From: Chrysemys picta bellii
Taxonomy: Eukaryota > Chordata > Testudines > Emydidae
Assembly: GCF_011386835.1 (NCBI RefSeq)
Contig: NC_088805.1
Coordinates: 18,596,836 to 18,660,835, forward strand
Reading direction: 5' to 3'
Length of the DNA: 64,000 nucleotides
Part shown: in pieces, positions 22,153 through 34,246 of the stretch
Layout of the letters: the number at the start of each line of letters is the position of its first letter
How positions within the stretch are numbered: the stretch's first letter is position 1
Notes under the pieces: model-generated
The model's database searches: none
What the model was told of the DNA's origin: nothing
The model's input: only the letters and a program-made list of their open reading frames with translations
Translations under genes and position numbers: made by a program

Positions 22153-22557
22153 GTGGACAGAATTTCAGCTTGGCTGCCCCCCTGGGAATCTGAGAATAGA
22201 GCTGTGGAAGTTAAGGCTGGAAAAGTTGTCAGAGGTGAATCCCCCTTCAAATAGAATGGCAGGCCAGCAAATTCTACAGAAACACTAGGTGTTCCTCAGG
22301 GGCTGATTGAAAGGCCCTCTCCCTCATTGTTGAAAGCAAATCTCTGGAGAGAAAAGCCCCAGATTTGGGTGTGAATACAATTCTTGTATGTTGGTGATAT
22401 GAACCTATCCTGACAGAAACACACTGTACATAGGTAAATAATGAATCTTCTGTCATTTTTAACTTAAAATATTTCTTTTCTTTCTGTTTGGGTTGGGAGG
22501 TTGGGGGCTCACTATTTTAAGCCTCATCAGGACAATGAGTGTAGCTGAGGTGGGGAG

Positions 22558-23060
22558 TGTTGTTATGAGCTGGGTGAAACCTTGTTATGGGTTAAGACCC
22601 CACTGAAATTGATAGGCGTGAACTCAGCCTTCAGTTAACAAAACTGTGTGCATAAACTCCCCACCTATGAGAAAACGTGTGTGTGAACCCACCCAGGAGT
22701 GTTTGTCTGAATATTGAGGTGGGTAGGGGTCATGGGTGTGAAAGAGAGCGTGCGAAGACAGATCACACAGAAACTGAGAACAGACAAAAACAAAGAGAGA
22801 GACAGAGCCTCAAGAAAGCCAAGCAGGAGCCCGTAAGAACAGTGTGACCCTGGAAAAAGAGAGAGAGCTCTTTGACCAGCTGTTGACTTAAGAAGCTTGG
22901 AGGCTGTAAGCTAAGAAACTGCTGCTTTTTTTCTTAGCTCCTTCAGTGTTCCGAGACACAGGACTTTGTACATTCCTCGTAAATAAAGAAGCTGGCATCA
23001 AAGAACATTCCAGACTCTATAAATTTCTACTTCCAATTGAAATATCCCTAAGGCTCCGAA
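22558..23060 (+). mobile_element. 3' LTR of element A
   Basis: The LTR starts tgttgttatgagctgggtga after a purine tract and is the less interrupted of the two copies. It contains an AATAAA hexamer at about 22981 (cgtaaataaagaagctgg). The end is uncertain: similarity to the 5' copy (19688-19815) runs to about 23030. Confidence 0.6.
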
Positions 23061-23104
23061 CTTCAACTAGCCTCTTGGATCCAAAGGGGGCAACAGTATG
23101 TTAC

Positions 23105-23290
23105 ATGCTGCACTGTGCAGTGGAGTGGACTGAACACAGGCCTGGGGACCAAGAGACCTGGGTCCTACTTGCAGCTGTGCCACTGATGCACTTTGTGACT
23201 TTAGGAAAGTTACATCATCTCACTGCAGCTACTTCAGAAGCATGATATTGACCAACCTTTGAACAGTGCTTTGAGGTCATCTGAATAGTA
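23105..23290 (+). mobile_element. MIR-like SINE, degraded
   Basis: The series caggcctggggaccaagaga, cctgggtcctacttgcagct, gtgccactgatgcactttgt, gactttaggaaagttacatc and acagtgctttgaggtcat follows the MIR-like consensus. Confidence 0.6.
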
Positions 23291-23299
23291 ATTTATTAA

Positions 23300-24157
23300 G
23301 TAAAATACAGTTTTATGTCATCCATGGCTTTTCATGCAAGCGGGATCCCAAAGTAGTTAACAGTTGGGCATCATGTGATATGGACAGTGCAAACACAAAA
23401 TTCAGAATATCCACAATTTGTTCTCCAGGTCATTTCGCAGCCCCAAAATTCTGTTTTTGTGAGATAAGCATGAAATGGCAGCACTCAAGTTTGAAATATG
23501 CGAAATTAACACTGATGTAACTGAGCGCAGACCTTGGAGTAGCTCTTTCATTTTTTCAACTATAAAAGAATCATAAGACAATCTGCAATTAATGATCAAA
23601 AGACTTGCACAAAATGTTCAGTACTGATTACTTTAGGTTTGACAAATATTTGGACAAGGCCATTCATAAATTCCTATTAATGTCAATGAGTATCACACTT
23701 GTCTAATCAACCTATTTTTAACTAGACTTCAAATTATACTCCCTGTCTCTATGAAACAGACTCACTGACAATTCATATTGGATTGTAACCATTTGCACAA
23801 TATGCTGGTGGTAAATTGCTTACAGTGGGAAAAGGTCTATAGAAGTCTCAAATAATTTCTCTCCGGAAATTATTCTCAGCAGCACCCATCTTTCCTCCTC
23901 TCTGAATACCTCCAGCACAGTGTTTTTTAAAAAACAAGACATTGAGTCTGAACATTTTTTTCAAACTAACGTGTTTTTTTAAATGTATAATACATTTGCT
24001 TGCATGCAAGATTACCACACTGAGAAATTTGGGGCAGGAAGGTGAAGATTTAGACTCTGTAAAAGTGATTGGATTTTTCTCCTATTCTTTATGCTAAACG
24101 TTTTTGACGATTCAAGGGATTATATTTGTACACGTGGACTGGTTTGTTTTTGACAGC
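23300..24157. other. Noncoding; nothing recognised
   Basis: A-T-rich sequence without splice-flanked open frames or clear repeats. Confidence 0.4.
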
Positions 24158-24165
24158 CATCTAAG

Positions 24166-24415
24166 CAGGGCCGGCTCCAGCTTTTTTGTCGCCCCAACTG
24201 GCGAAGCGGAGAAAAAAAAAAGATAAAGACGCGATCGGCAGCACTTCGGCGGCAGCTCTACCGCGCCGCTTCATTCTTCAGTGGCAATTTGGCGGCGGGT
24301 CCTTTGCTCCGAGAGGAACTGAGGGACCCGCCACCGAATTGCCCGTACGTGCTGCCTCTTCCCATTGGTCGCCCCAAGCACCTGCTTCCTTTGCTGGTGC
24401 CTGGAGCTGGCCCTG
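24166..24415. mobile_element. hAT-type MITE with 8-bp target duplication
   Basis: Terminal inverted repeats are cagggccggctccag and ctggagctggccctg. They are flanked by the exact 8-bp direct repeat catctaag at 24158-24165 and 24416-24423, the hallmark of hAT transposition. The interior is GC-rich (ggcagcacttcggcggcagc). It has no transposase. The element at 34247-34543 has the same termini. Confidence 0.85.
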
Positions 24416-24754
24416 CATCTAAGAGGTCTGTACACCCAATTCCTATTAATGTAATGGGAATTAGGTGTCAGTTAGACAGCTTTAGAAATCTCAGCCATGC
24501 TTCTTTGTTACCCAGTCTTGCAGGCACAGATCTCACCTAAAAAAGAGACACTGCTTGGTGTGTAGAGCAGTTTTCCATTGCTCCAACAGCTGCAGTTTTT
24601 TAAACCTGTGCCATAAAACAACTACCACATTCCAGTTAATAATCAGTCTAAGGATAATTCAATGCAAATTGTTCGTGTACATGACAAACATCCATGTAAA
24701 TGGCAAACATTTTACTTTACTGTTTCACTGACATTATCTGTGACAGAATGTTAA

Positions 24755-24880
24755 AGAATCGAATCTGCTCATACAGTTCTCAGCTCAGCAAAGCACTAAA
24801 GCATATTCTTAAATGTCAATGGAAGTATTTGTACGTTCAAATTTAAGCATGCGCTTAATTGCTTTGATGTTTCAGGGCCA
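24755..24880. repeat. Ancient palindromic repeat with AAGCATGCGC arms
   Basis: The left part agcaaagcactaaagcatat and right part atttaagcatgcgcttaatt, gctttgatgtttcaggg flank a aatgtcaatggaagt centre. It is a degraded copy of the family at 4312-4455. Confidence 0.45.
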
Positions 24881-25573
24881 AAGATGGCAGAAATTCATAG
24901 CATGTGGCAGTCATTTCAGCACAGTGAAAATCATCCTCCCCCCATAACAAATTCACACGTCTTGTTTATACTAGGGAATGTAAGGAAAAATTCCCAGAGC
25001 ACCAGTGTTACCAGTAGTTCAGCTGCAGTGATGTTGGCAATGGGCAGAGGCCTGGTCTCAGCAAGGTTGTTGTTTTTTTAACTCTGGCTTTTTTACCAGC
25101 ATGCTCCTCAGTAGGCTTAATTATTATGGTGGTAAATGCTAGAAGTCACTGAGACCTTGATCACAGTAAGCTCCCACGGGTACTAATACCATTGCAGCTA
25201 GTAGCACCACAGTAGACAAAGTGATGTAAGCAGTAAACCATACAGTGAACGGTTATCAATAGGGAGCAAACACTGACCACATACTGAGTATAAACACGGG
25301 CACCTCCTGGACTGCTAGTTCTCTGCACAAAGACATGGGGGGGAGAGCAACAACTGAAGAAAACAGCGTAAATGCTGCTGTCCTTCAAGCCACTTTCTGG
25401 TCTGAAATTCACAAGCACAATGCTCTCTTGAGACGGGGTCAAATTAATTTTGAGCCTTGCAACCACATTAAATGTCACACTTAATTTTCACAGCCAAATT
25501 ATGTGCTCAGATAGATACTCACAGCGTTAAATTCACCCCTGTGCTAAGGGCTACCTCTTGAGTCTTACTACTT

Positions 25574-25796
25574 AAGGCTATGTCTACATGACAGCTTATG
25601 TCAGCAAAACATATGTCACTCAGTTACCACCTCCCCGACATAAGTTACACTGACATAAGCGCTCATGTGCACAGTGCTATGTCAGCAGGAGAGCTTCTCC
25701 CGGCGACATAGCTTCTGCCGTTCGCGGAGGTAATTTCATTATGCTGACAGGAGAGCTTTCTCCGCTGCAGCACTATACATGTAGACATGTCCTAAA
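25574..25796. mobile_element. hAT-like MITE
   Basis: The left end aaggctatgtctacatgaca and right end tacatgtagacatgtcctaa form inverted termini. Internal arms with gacataagttacactgacat and ctatgtcagcaggagagctt are typical of the same palindromic MITEs. I could not identify an exact target duplication. Confidence 0.6.
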
Positions 25797-26584
25797 AGAT
25801 TCACTTAAGCCTGTCCTCTGAGGGCTTAAGTTGATGTATAAACCCTGTAGTTGACATAGGCTATTGATGTGCACCACTGTGTAGGGCTGTATTGATGTGC
25901 TAGCCCTCTGTATAGAATTCCCACTGATGCCATATGGAGTTGTGTGAATATATCTGAGGGCAGAACTTTGGCCCAGTAAGGGCAGCAGCATCATTTAAAA
26001 CATGTTTCCCTTTCAGGGGGGCAAAACTCTATGTGAGTGAATTTGGCTGTGTTGAGAATTCTATCAGAGCTATATAAAGTGTTAACCTTGGCCGGCAAAG
26101 ATACCCAAATCAGACTCAGTTTGAGTCCAAATGGTCTTTTCTTATGACTTGATGATACATTTGGCAAATATTGTATAGAGTTTCCAAGTTGCCTTCAAAA
26201 TACAGCTATATATATTCAGCAACCAGTGACCTTCTCGTGTGTGCTGTGATTCATCATCAGCAATTGTCTTTGGCAGGACATAATTTCAAATCTTCTACCT
26301 GGGATGTCTGCCAAATTTTTTGGATCAGAGATGGGATGAAAAAAGTTATTTATAAATGGGAATAATTATGGCTTACACTTATTAGACTTGGGAGTGAACG
26401 ACAGATAGACGACATGTGTAATAATGAGTATTTGTAACAAAAGAAGCTTGTCACAATTTTCTAGTCGCTGACAAAAAAAAATCCCCAAAAAACAAGAAAC
26501 CAACAATCCTCAGTTGAAATAACATTAGTGGGACACAAGCAGACCAAAGCTAGGCAAATCAGATTTCAGAGGTAAGACAGATCT

Positions 26585-27150
26585 CTGTTAAACTGGTGTA
26601 CATTTGGAATAACTCCACTGGTTTTAATGGAACTACTCTAGGTTATCACTGGTGTAACTGAGATCAGAATCTGTCCTTAACTTTGGATTTTGCGTGCAGA
26701 GACCAAAAACTGAATGGACGAAGAAACTGCACTAACACTTCACAACTGATAACGGTCCCCCCAACGGTAAGCTGGCAGTGCTGGGTTGGATGCAGTGTCC
26801 TGTTCTGTAAGTAACTAGAGGGCTATTTTCTGTTCCTAAAAGATTTATACAAACAAATCTGTTTTCACTCATTCTCTTACCACCAGTCATGCATAAAATT
26901 CCTTTTCTGCTGAGAAACCCAGATCCACCATTACAAACACTGGGTCAAATACATCTCTCTGTAGTTATCCCCATTCAGGTGCAGAGGCATAGTTCCTCAA
27001 AGGTTTTTCAGTGCCTAACTCCCATTGATTATCAATACCTTTGAGGATTGTGCTTAATAGTACTGGTGGCCCCATTGACTTTAATGGGACTACTCCTATG
27101 TTTAAAGTTGGGCATATTCTTAAGCACCTTGCTGAATCTGGATCTTAGTC
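26585..27150. repeat. Cluster of ancient palindromic repeats
   Basis: 26585-26680 carries ttaaactggtgtacatttgg ... ccactggttttaatgg ... atcactggtgtaactgagat. 27000-27150 carries ctcccattgattatcaatac, then gtgcttaatagtac, ccccattgactttaatggga and atattcttaagcaccttgct. Both are imperfect palindromes of the window-wide class. Confidence 0.45.
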
Positions 27151-27559
27151 TCTTGAAAATTAAGAGCAGTGTTTGAAAAGCTTGTCTGGCTAAATCCTAT
27201 CTGCAGATGCTGTTTTTTCTGGGGTCGCCAGCTGAGACTGTCATACATGTGGCTGCATATTTTGTCATTTCTCCAGGCTCATAATTAGCATCACTTCACT
27301 CACCAAGCAGTTCATTGCAGGGTTTCACATATAGAATCTCATCGCAGCTTGAATGTGAAAAGAACTTAAATGTTTGTTTCCAAAAGAGACACAGCCAGGA
27401 TTTAGAGATCCTGAGAGTCAAGCTCATCCCTGGAGTCATTTAAATAAGTAAAGAAGTGAAGGATATCTTCTGAACTAGCCTTGGAGACAGGGCTAGGAAG
27501 AATGGAAAGAATGTAAATTCTTTGGGGCTGGAACCTTGCCTTCCTATTCGTCTGTAAAG

Positions 27560-27760
27560 CATGTAGCACACAGTTGACCCTACATAGACTTATGCAGTGC
27601 TTTTAATCTGAGAATCTCAAAGTGTTTATAAACACTAAGCCTCATCGCACTGTGAAATATATATTATTAGCCCCATTTCATGAACTGGGTGACTGAGACA
27701 GATTTTAAGTCACTTGCCCAGAAACAGAACCTAGAATTTCTGATCCCCAGGGCATGTAGT
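27560..27760 (-). mobile_element. Old SINE fragment, MIR-like, inverted
   Basis: atctgagaatctcaaagtgt, ttataaacactaagcctcat, tattattagccccatttcat and aagtcacttgcccagaaaca match the reverse complement of an old tRNA-SINE or CORE-SINE found throughout amniotes. Boundaries are approximate. Confidence 0.5.
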
Positions 27761-30180
27761 CTAACCACAGTTCCTCCTCCTAGGCAGAATACCACCTTCT
27801 CATGCAGTGCACTGGAATTTAATCCTTTTCAGCCATCCCTACCAATACACACAGCCATCAAAAAGTTATTTGTTCCTGAAAGAAAAAAATCAGTAAAGTT
27901 TAAACATCTTACTTGTCCCAACTTTATCTTCTTTCTAAAAGGGAAAAAATAAATATGCAATTAACAAAGAGTGGTCAGCCCGACAGTTTTGATTTCTGAA
28001 AAGTTAACAAACCTTGTTGCAAAATCTAGATCTTGCTTACTAATCAGGATTTATAAAATGCCTAACCATTTTTCATACCGCTCCATGGTGCATCGTTATT
28101 AGCCATCAGCAGCACCTGTGCTTAGTTAACAAAATAAATGTTTACTGTTGATTGAGGCCATATAATCAAATCACTTTTTCTCCTTCTGGATAGTGACCAC
28201 ACTAAAATGCTTTGCTTATGTTTCCATTCATTAGGCCATCTGCTCCTAATTAAGCCCTCCTGGTGTGACACAACATTATTTCTTAGAGCATTACACTGGG
28301 TAACATACTTTCAGCATCTTTCTAATAAACCTCTAATTTCAGGAGCAAGGTTTCAGAAGCAGAATTGGACGTGTTTGCCTAATGAAAGGTCTAATCAAAA
28401 TAAAAAGATTAACAATTGGGAATTGTTTTATTTTTGCACCTGTATAACTTAAAGAAAGGCTTTCATTTCACAAGTGTAACTTGACAAGCCCTTTGGTTCA
28501 TAATTGGTAGATAGAAACATTTTAATTTGAAATGACAGAAATCCAAGATGTTGAAAAGCAGTTTATGGCAGGAGCATCCTTCCGTGATGATTTCACTAAA
28601 AGTTTTAAGGTTCCAGTCCTGCAAACATTTATGCATGTGAATAACTTTCCTGATGGGAGGAGTCTCTTGCATTCCATGCATGAAGGGCAAACATTCAGCC
28701 TCATACTCTTAAACCTCTCTGCAGCAAGAGGGTCAATCACAGGATGCTGGGGGCAACTGGACTTCTGCCACCAGAGTCCTCCCTCGAGGAGTTCTGTAGG
28801 GTTCCATTCCTGTCCTATTCAGTAGACTGTATTTACATGCATCTGCTAGAAGAAATAGCTTCATGGCTACCATATGCAGAAGACACACGATTCTCTTGGC
28901 CATGCCCAGTCTACCATGAGATCACTTATCTCTACAATCTTGGTGTCAATACATACAGGACAGTCTGGGGAGATCTCTTATTCTATGGGCTAATGGCATC
29001 TGAGTATGCGGTAGAGGTGACAGGCTCAGCCCTTGGAGTGCCTCACATCAATTGTTAGCAATTGCTTTATTGATTAAGGATGTTGCTAAAGAGAGTGCCT
29101 TCCAGTCCTCCTCAACTGGAAAGACAGTGGCTGTGACACGGAGCCTGGGATTTTAAAGCAAGGAAATGGTTGAATCCTTAAAGCAGAGAAATGGAGTCTT
29201 CCTGTCCACTGAGAGACAGTGATGCTCCTTTTTTATAAGTAAGAATACAACTTTACACTTATATAGCACCTTTGTATTCATGCATCTCAAACTCCAGTAA
29301 GGTATGTGAGTATTGAAAGGGCACAGCCAGTGTGGAATTGCAGGGTGGGGCATGCAACAATCATCCAATAGGGCAGTACCTCTAAGAGGAGTGCTCTCAT
29401 TGGGTAGTCCTGGTCAATGCAGTAGCCTCTTGGGTTTGCTGACTGGGGCACAGGGCAGGTCATATAAGCAAGGAAGGCACAAGAGGACACTTTGCAGCTC
29501 AGCTCTCTGCTTCAAATTAAGATGTTGCCTAATGATGGTCAGTAGGAATCTTGACTCACAGTTGCTACACTACCGTTGTCATCACAACTTAAAGAGCTGC
29601 GAGAATGGATCATATGGAATAGTACATACATACACATTCTCTCATAGTGCCAAGCACCATAGAGTCACATCTTAATGAAAGGTAAACACAACACACGAGA
29701 GTTATTGGCTAGCAATCTTACTCCACATTTCATTGTCTTCACACAGCCTCGAGAAGAAAGTCTTACTACATCTCATCCAGTCAGCCTCATCACTGGGCCA
29801 CACTTGCTGCAAGTGCCCCCAGGCACCAGTCCCTGCAGAACTTGCTTTGGCAATTTTCCTCCACTCATTTGACCCATATCTCCTGCAAACTCAAGTTTTC
29901 TTCATCTGATCATCTTGATGATATCAGGTCTCACTCGTTATACTGTAAATTCAGGCAATTACTTCTTAGTTCTTTCTTCTTAGCCTCTTAATGTCCTGTT
30001 TCCTGTCTCATAGCCACATTACAAGATGCTGAAGACAAGAGACTGCAGCAATTTAATTTTACACTTTATAATTAGAGCCTCTCTCATGAGTGTGGCTCAA
30101 GCCTCTTCCCTTCTGCTGGCTACTTGGTGTATCTTCTTCCCTCTTCTTGCATGGTTTGGGTCCTAGGTCCTAGACGCCTG
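27760..30180. other. Noncoding; no gene recognised
   Basis: No splice-flanked coding exon is evident. A stretch at 28080-28460 is A-T-rich with several taatta/attaa homeodomain-like cores and no repeat character, and could be conserved regulatory sequence, which only cross-species alignment can test. Confidence 0.3.
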
Positions 30181-31150
30181 GTGCCTCCACCCAAGGTGAC
30201 TCCTCACTGTGCCTGAGACACAAGGGATGTGTCCCTAGGGGAAAATGAATAATGGTACCATTACTGACACGGAGTATAAAACCCAGTACACATGAAACAA
30301 TGTTCAGCACAACCCCCAGCAAAGAAATTACAAACCCAAACATAACAGTATGATAAAGGAGGGATTTATTGGGGATAGGAAAGTAGGATCTGGGGAAGGA
30401 AAAGGAGAAGGTTAACTAACAAGTGTTAAGCACTAATAAATCAACACATTATTCACCTCCCAACCTTCACAATTTATCCCCTGGGCATCGCCCAGGCACA
30501 CTGAGGATGAGTTCAGAGAGGAGGACTGCAGTGTTGTGAACAGTGGCCAACTTAAGCAAAAAGGGTCCCCTTCCTGTGTCTTCGCCCCAGGTGGGGCAGG
30601 TTCCTGGCTTTCTGATTTGAAGTCATGCAAAGGTCTTGGCTGGCTCTTGGTAGACAGTTTTGGGGCAGATCTCTGCCACTCTGGACACTGGTCTTTGGCA
30701 GGGCTGGAACTGCCTGACCCAGGCAATGATCATGCAGCAGTTCAAAGACTCCCTTTGTGGGGAGTAGGAGTTAATCAGAGATTCCCTGAGCTGTTCTGCT
30801 TCTTTCTCAGCTTCCTAGCTCAGGGGTCAAAACTGAATCTAAAACCCCTCTGTCAGAGTCAGGCTGTCCTCTCCCACCGAGAGGGCTGAGCAGCTCTGGC
30901 TCATCATTGGCCCAGAAAACTACTTGTCCATATCACCCCATGCAGAAGCTTCCCTATTAGCTTCAGCAGGAGTTCTGAGTCCGTTCTGTTCCCATGCATG
31001 CTGGGAAATGGTGTCAGAGAGCGCTGGTAGCTGTCGTTGTTGTAGTCCAGAGGGAAGGACCCCCCTAGAGGCTCAGTCCAATTCCAGGAAGTGGCAAACT
31101 CCAAGTGGGGGTTACAGTGGTAATACTTTTGCTTCTCCAAATGTGACTTA
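30180..31150 (-). repeat. Unclassified interspersed repeat, possibly an LTR in reverse
   Basis: On the minus strand an AATAAA (complement of ggatttattggggatagg at about 30362) is followed by sequence with LTR-like composition, and the region to 31150 is GC-richer than its surroundings with no conserved frame. I cannot name a family and found no partner copy in the window. Confidence 0.2.
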
Positions 31151-31199
31151 GTGTCACTAGAGCAGCAGTTATGAGTCCAATTCTATGTCAGATCTCTAA

Positions 31200-31480
31200 G
31201 TGTTGTTGTGCACCCCTTGTAGTCATGCCCAGGTCCTTGAAGTGCTCAGCACACTCCAATGCCTTCTCAGATTTGGACAGGAATATAGTCCCCTTTTCAA
31301 CAGACTTCGATGTCACCATTGTCTTTGTCTTTTCAAGTGAGATCTTTAGACCTCACTTCTCTGCTTCCCCCACTAGTCTTTCTAGCAGTTTTTGCACCTT
31401 TTCTTGCAACAATAGTGCAATAATGCAGCCAACAAATGTAGCCTCTTTCTGCTCAGTGTACACCAGCAAGCGGATCATCA
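31200..31480 (-). pseudogene. LINE reverse-transcriptase relic
   Basis: Read on the minus strand from about 31480 downward, the decayed frame shows a helical run ending in Leu-Leu-Glu-Arg-Leu-Val-Gly-Glu-Ala-Glu-Lys, a stop, then Gly-Leu-Lys-Ile-Ser-Leu-Glu-Lys-Thr-Lys-Thr-Met and, further on, Glu-His-Phe-Lys-Asp-Leu-Gly. The order Gly-Leu-x-Ile-...-Lys-Thr-Lys-x-Met ... His-Phe-x-x-Leu-Gly is that of the region after the catalytic Asp-Asp box in non-LTR reverse transcriptases. It is not CR1, whose equivalent region at 41400 reads differently. Frame interruptions show it is old. Confidence 0.5.
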
Positions 31481-31559
31481 TTTACAGACATATGTATTTT
31501 ATTTGCCAGTTTCTTTTCAAAACATTTTCATTTTACAGGCGGAGTCTTAACAGGTTGCC

Positions 31560-32540
31560 TTGAGTGTTCCATAATTGGTCTTTCAAATTAGTAGTTATGG
31601 GTCAGATAAATCACATTGTATCATTTCCACCTCTAGTAGGATAGCACAAGCACTCCCACATGCATATTTGAACTTCACTTTCCACAGACAGTTCCCCCAT
31701 GAAACTTTGCAATTTGCTTTCCCCAAGTAAAACATGCTCTCTCAGGTGTTCATGGAAAGCGAAAACAAATGAGGCACAAGCATGGCTGAAGCAAGCAAAT
31801 AAATATTCATGGAAAATTTTGTACAATATTCACTCAGCTCAAATATCTTATGCTTCCCTTTAAATGATGTCAGATAAGGTCAGAGAGAGAGCAAGGCTCA
31901 GCTCCCAAATTCCTTTCTTTGGACAGGCTGAGTCACAAGTGGAGTGTTACTTAAATGCTGTGTTTTCCTTGGCTTTTTTTTTTTAATTTAATGACTGTCT
32001 ACAAGCCCCATTTCATAACCCAACCGTTAAAACTAATGTAATGTTTGGTTTGTACTGGATCTGAAGCAGCCCAGGATGACATCAATATTTCCTTTAAGAA
32101 GGCCAGGAATAAGCCCACAGTATATATTTGAACACATTTGGATCCAATGACACAGACACTGTTTCCTCTTTTTTTTTAACATGCTAAATAATCAGCTGTA
32201 TTTGTTATAGGGGAGGATGATGGATGATGATTAAATCTGCCTGCCGTAGCTGGAAGTAATTTCGTAAACACATTTTTATCCTTTCAGATGTGTTTTTTAT
32301 TACCATAATTGCCTTTTTTAATTTTTCTCTGAAGGTTCACAAATTCCACTTACAAACTACGGGCCAGGGACCTGCTTCTGCTTCTCCTCCCATTTAAGTT
32401 AATGGTAGAAGACCCAGACACTGACTCAGCCCTATAGTGGTCCAGCAGATTCCACACAAGTATCAGGAGAAGTGGATCATGCGTTCTGATCCTGAGTCTG
32501 ATGCCTAGGGCTGCTGTAACGTGTGCTGTTGCCTCCATGG
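31560..32540. other. Noncoding; nothing recognised
   Basis: Mostly A-T-rich, repeat-poor sequence. The part at 31960-32340 has the look of slowly evolving noncoding DNA, but this cannot be tested here. Confidence 0.3.
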
Positions 32541-32554
32541 GTCTTATGGCAACC

Positions 32555-32830
32555 AGATAGGGTTCCGAGGAATCCAGTTTTCGACTGGAATGCCCAGTCA
32601 AAAAGGGACCTTGGCAGCTCTGGTTGGCACCACCAACTGGGCAGTTAAAAGTCTGGTTGGCGGTGCAGTGTGGATCCGGGGCTAAGGCAGGCTCCCTGTC
32701 TGCCCTAGCTCTGCACGGCTCCCAGAAGCGGTCGCCAGGTCCCTGCAGCCCCTATATGCATGGGTGGGTAGGGAGGCTCTGCGCGCTGCCCCCGCCCCGA
32801 AGGACTGCAGGCCTGGCTCTGATCATGGGA
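32555..32830. repeat. GC-rich interspersed repeat, class unknown
   Basis: Sequence with gttttcgactggaatgccca, gtcaaaaagggaccttggca, gctctggttggcaccaccaa and gtctggttggcggtgcagtg is abruptly GC-richer than its surroundings, consistent with an inserted repeat. I recall such sequence as common in turtles but cannot assign a class. Confidence 0.4.
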
Positions 32831-33689
32831 TTGTGGAGTACTGCTGGGTGCTTCGCCCAGAGGCTCCCCTTCTTCCTGAGTGAGCAACTGGAGAGGTGTC
32901 AGCTGGGACTCAGGATGGCTGGGAGATGGGAGGGAACTAGCTGGACACTGGCTGGAGGACAACTGGGAGGTGAAAATAGGTGTCTCAAGGAGAGAGGAAA
33001 CTAGCATGGAGGGAACACAGGGGGAGGGTGGAATGATTGAGGGGTACTTTTCCTGAAGCTGGGAGGGAGTCCATCTTTTAGGTGAGAGGGATGGACTGAT
33101 ATCTGATGAGAGGGGAAGGGTATACTTGTAGGGCATAGGATGAAGATTTGAGGATAAATACATTTGTCTTCATTGCTTGAAGATAATTTATAAGAAAGAA
33201 TACACACACAGTTCCTCTGTATGATTAGGGTTCATAGTTCCATGATAAACTGAAACAAAATCTAAGTTTAGTTTTAAAGCTGTTTAAGAAGAAACTAAGA
33301 ACTAAAATGGTTCCGAAAGATTATCATTCAGGAAAGAGAAATAAAGACAACAAAAATCCTAGTCGGTAGCAAACGTTTGTATGTGTCTGTGATACACTTG
33401 TCTCACCCCTGGGAGCCACTGTTGATCTGTAAAATGTCCAAGGAGGAAGCAGTATAAGGCATCCAAAAACTTACCTCTCAGCTGCCACAGTGTAAGTGCC
33501 ATAGACATAAAGTGGTTTTCAGGGGAAAAGCACTTAGGTGGAAAAGCTTAAAATGGTTTTAACTTCTTTAGCAGAAGTAATGTTTTCTATAGTCTTGGCA
33601 TAATCATTCAGTGTTTCTGATGTAAATCACCTACAGTGATAAAAATATGATGATACTAAGTTTGTTTGGGATAAATGTGAATGCGGCAG

Positions 33690-33775
33690 ACTCTGCTTTC
33701 AGTTACACTGATGTAAATCCAGAGTAACTCGATGGAGTGCACTGAGACTGAAATCAGAAACTGGGATCCCAGCTG
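33690..33775. repeat. Degraded ancient palindromic repeat
   Basis: ttacactgatgtaaatccag, then actcgatggagtgcactgag, belongs to the same group as the copy at 10113. Confidence 0.35.
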
Positions 33776-34246
33776 ACATGTTGGTAGAATACTATGGATA
33801 GCATTACTTTAGCATGAGGAATTTAAGAGGGGCAGCGTGCATCTTAAACAGGGAAACTAGGAATGACCAGAATGCACAATCAAATGTACAAAGTCTCTCC
33901 ATCTTAATAACACACTTTTATCTTCAAAATAATACAGGAACCCGAGGCTCAAATTTGACAGAATTCCTTTCAGCCTTTTGCAAATCATTGAGTTCACTGG
34001 GTGTAAATCAGTGCTGAAGCCAGTTCCTAGGTCATCTCATTGGATAAATATGGGACTTGGGAGCCAGCTCAGCACTAAGTGTTCTGTTCTGCTTATCTTA
34101 TCTCTAGATTTGTGTTTTATAGTTTGCAAATAAATTCACACAAAAACATTAAACCATTACTAAAGTGATTGTTTGGATATGGTAGTGATATGTTTTTAGT
34201 AACCTCTGGTTATGCAACTGGGTTATGGGACTGGGGTAGATGGGGA

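Larger units (their letters stand above)
17208..23060 (+). mobile_element. Ty3/Gypsy-like LTR retrotransposon, heavily nested (element A)
   Basis: Two related LTR starts are visible, tgttgttaggagctgggcaa at 17208 and tgttgttatgagctgggtga at 22558. Later LTR blocks also match: gtgtgtgtacctacccaagc near 17863 against gtgtgtgaacccacccagga near 22680, and actttgtacattccttgtaa near 19733 against actttgtacattcctcgtaa near 22963. A purine tract (gaggtggggag) precedes the 3' LTR. The interior carries gag-like, CCHC, aspartic protease and RNase-H-start relics in the Gypsy order; most of the reverse transcriptase is missing. The 5' LTR is split by a SINE (with a CR1 inside it) and by LTR element B, and two MITE-like inserts sit in the interior. 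Every coding part is broken, so the element is dead. Outer limits are approximate because I found no convincing target duplication. Confidence 0.7.

Noticed and set aside
28744..29058. 104-codon frame with a Pro-Tyr-Ala-Glu-Asp-Thr segment resembling an RT Tyr-Ala-Asp-Asp box
   Set aside because: Spacing to the preceding Tyr-Met-His-Leu-Leu-Glu-Glu-Ile segment is too short for a reverse transcriptase and the rest shows no RT motif. A very decayed LINE remains possible.
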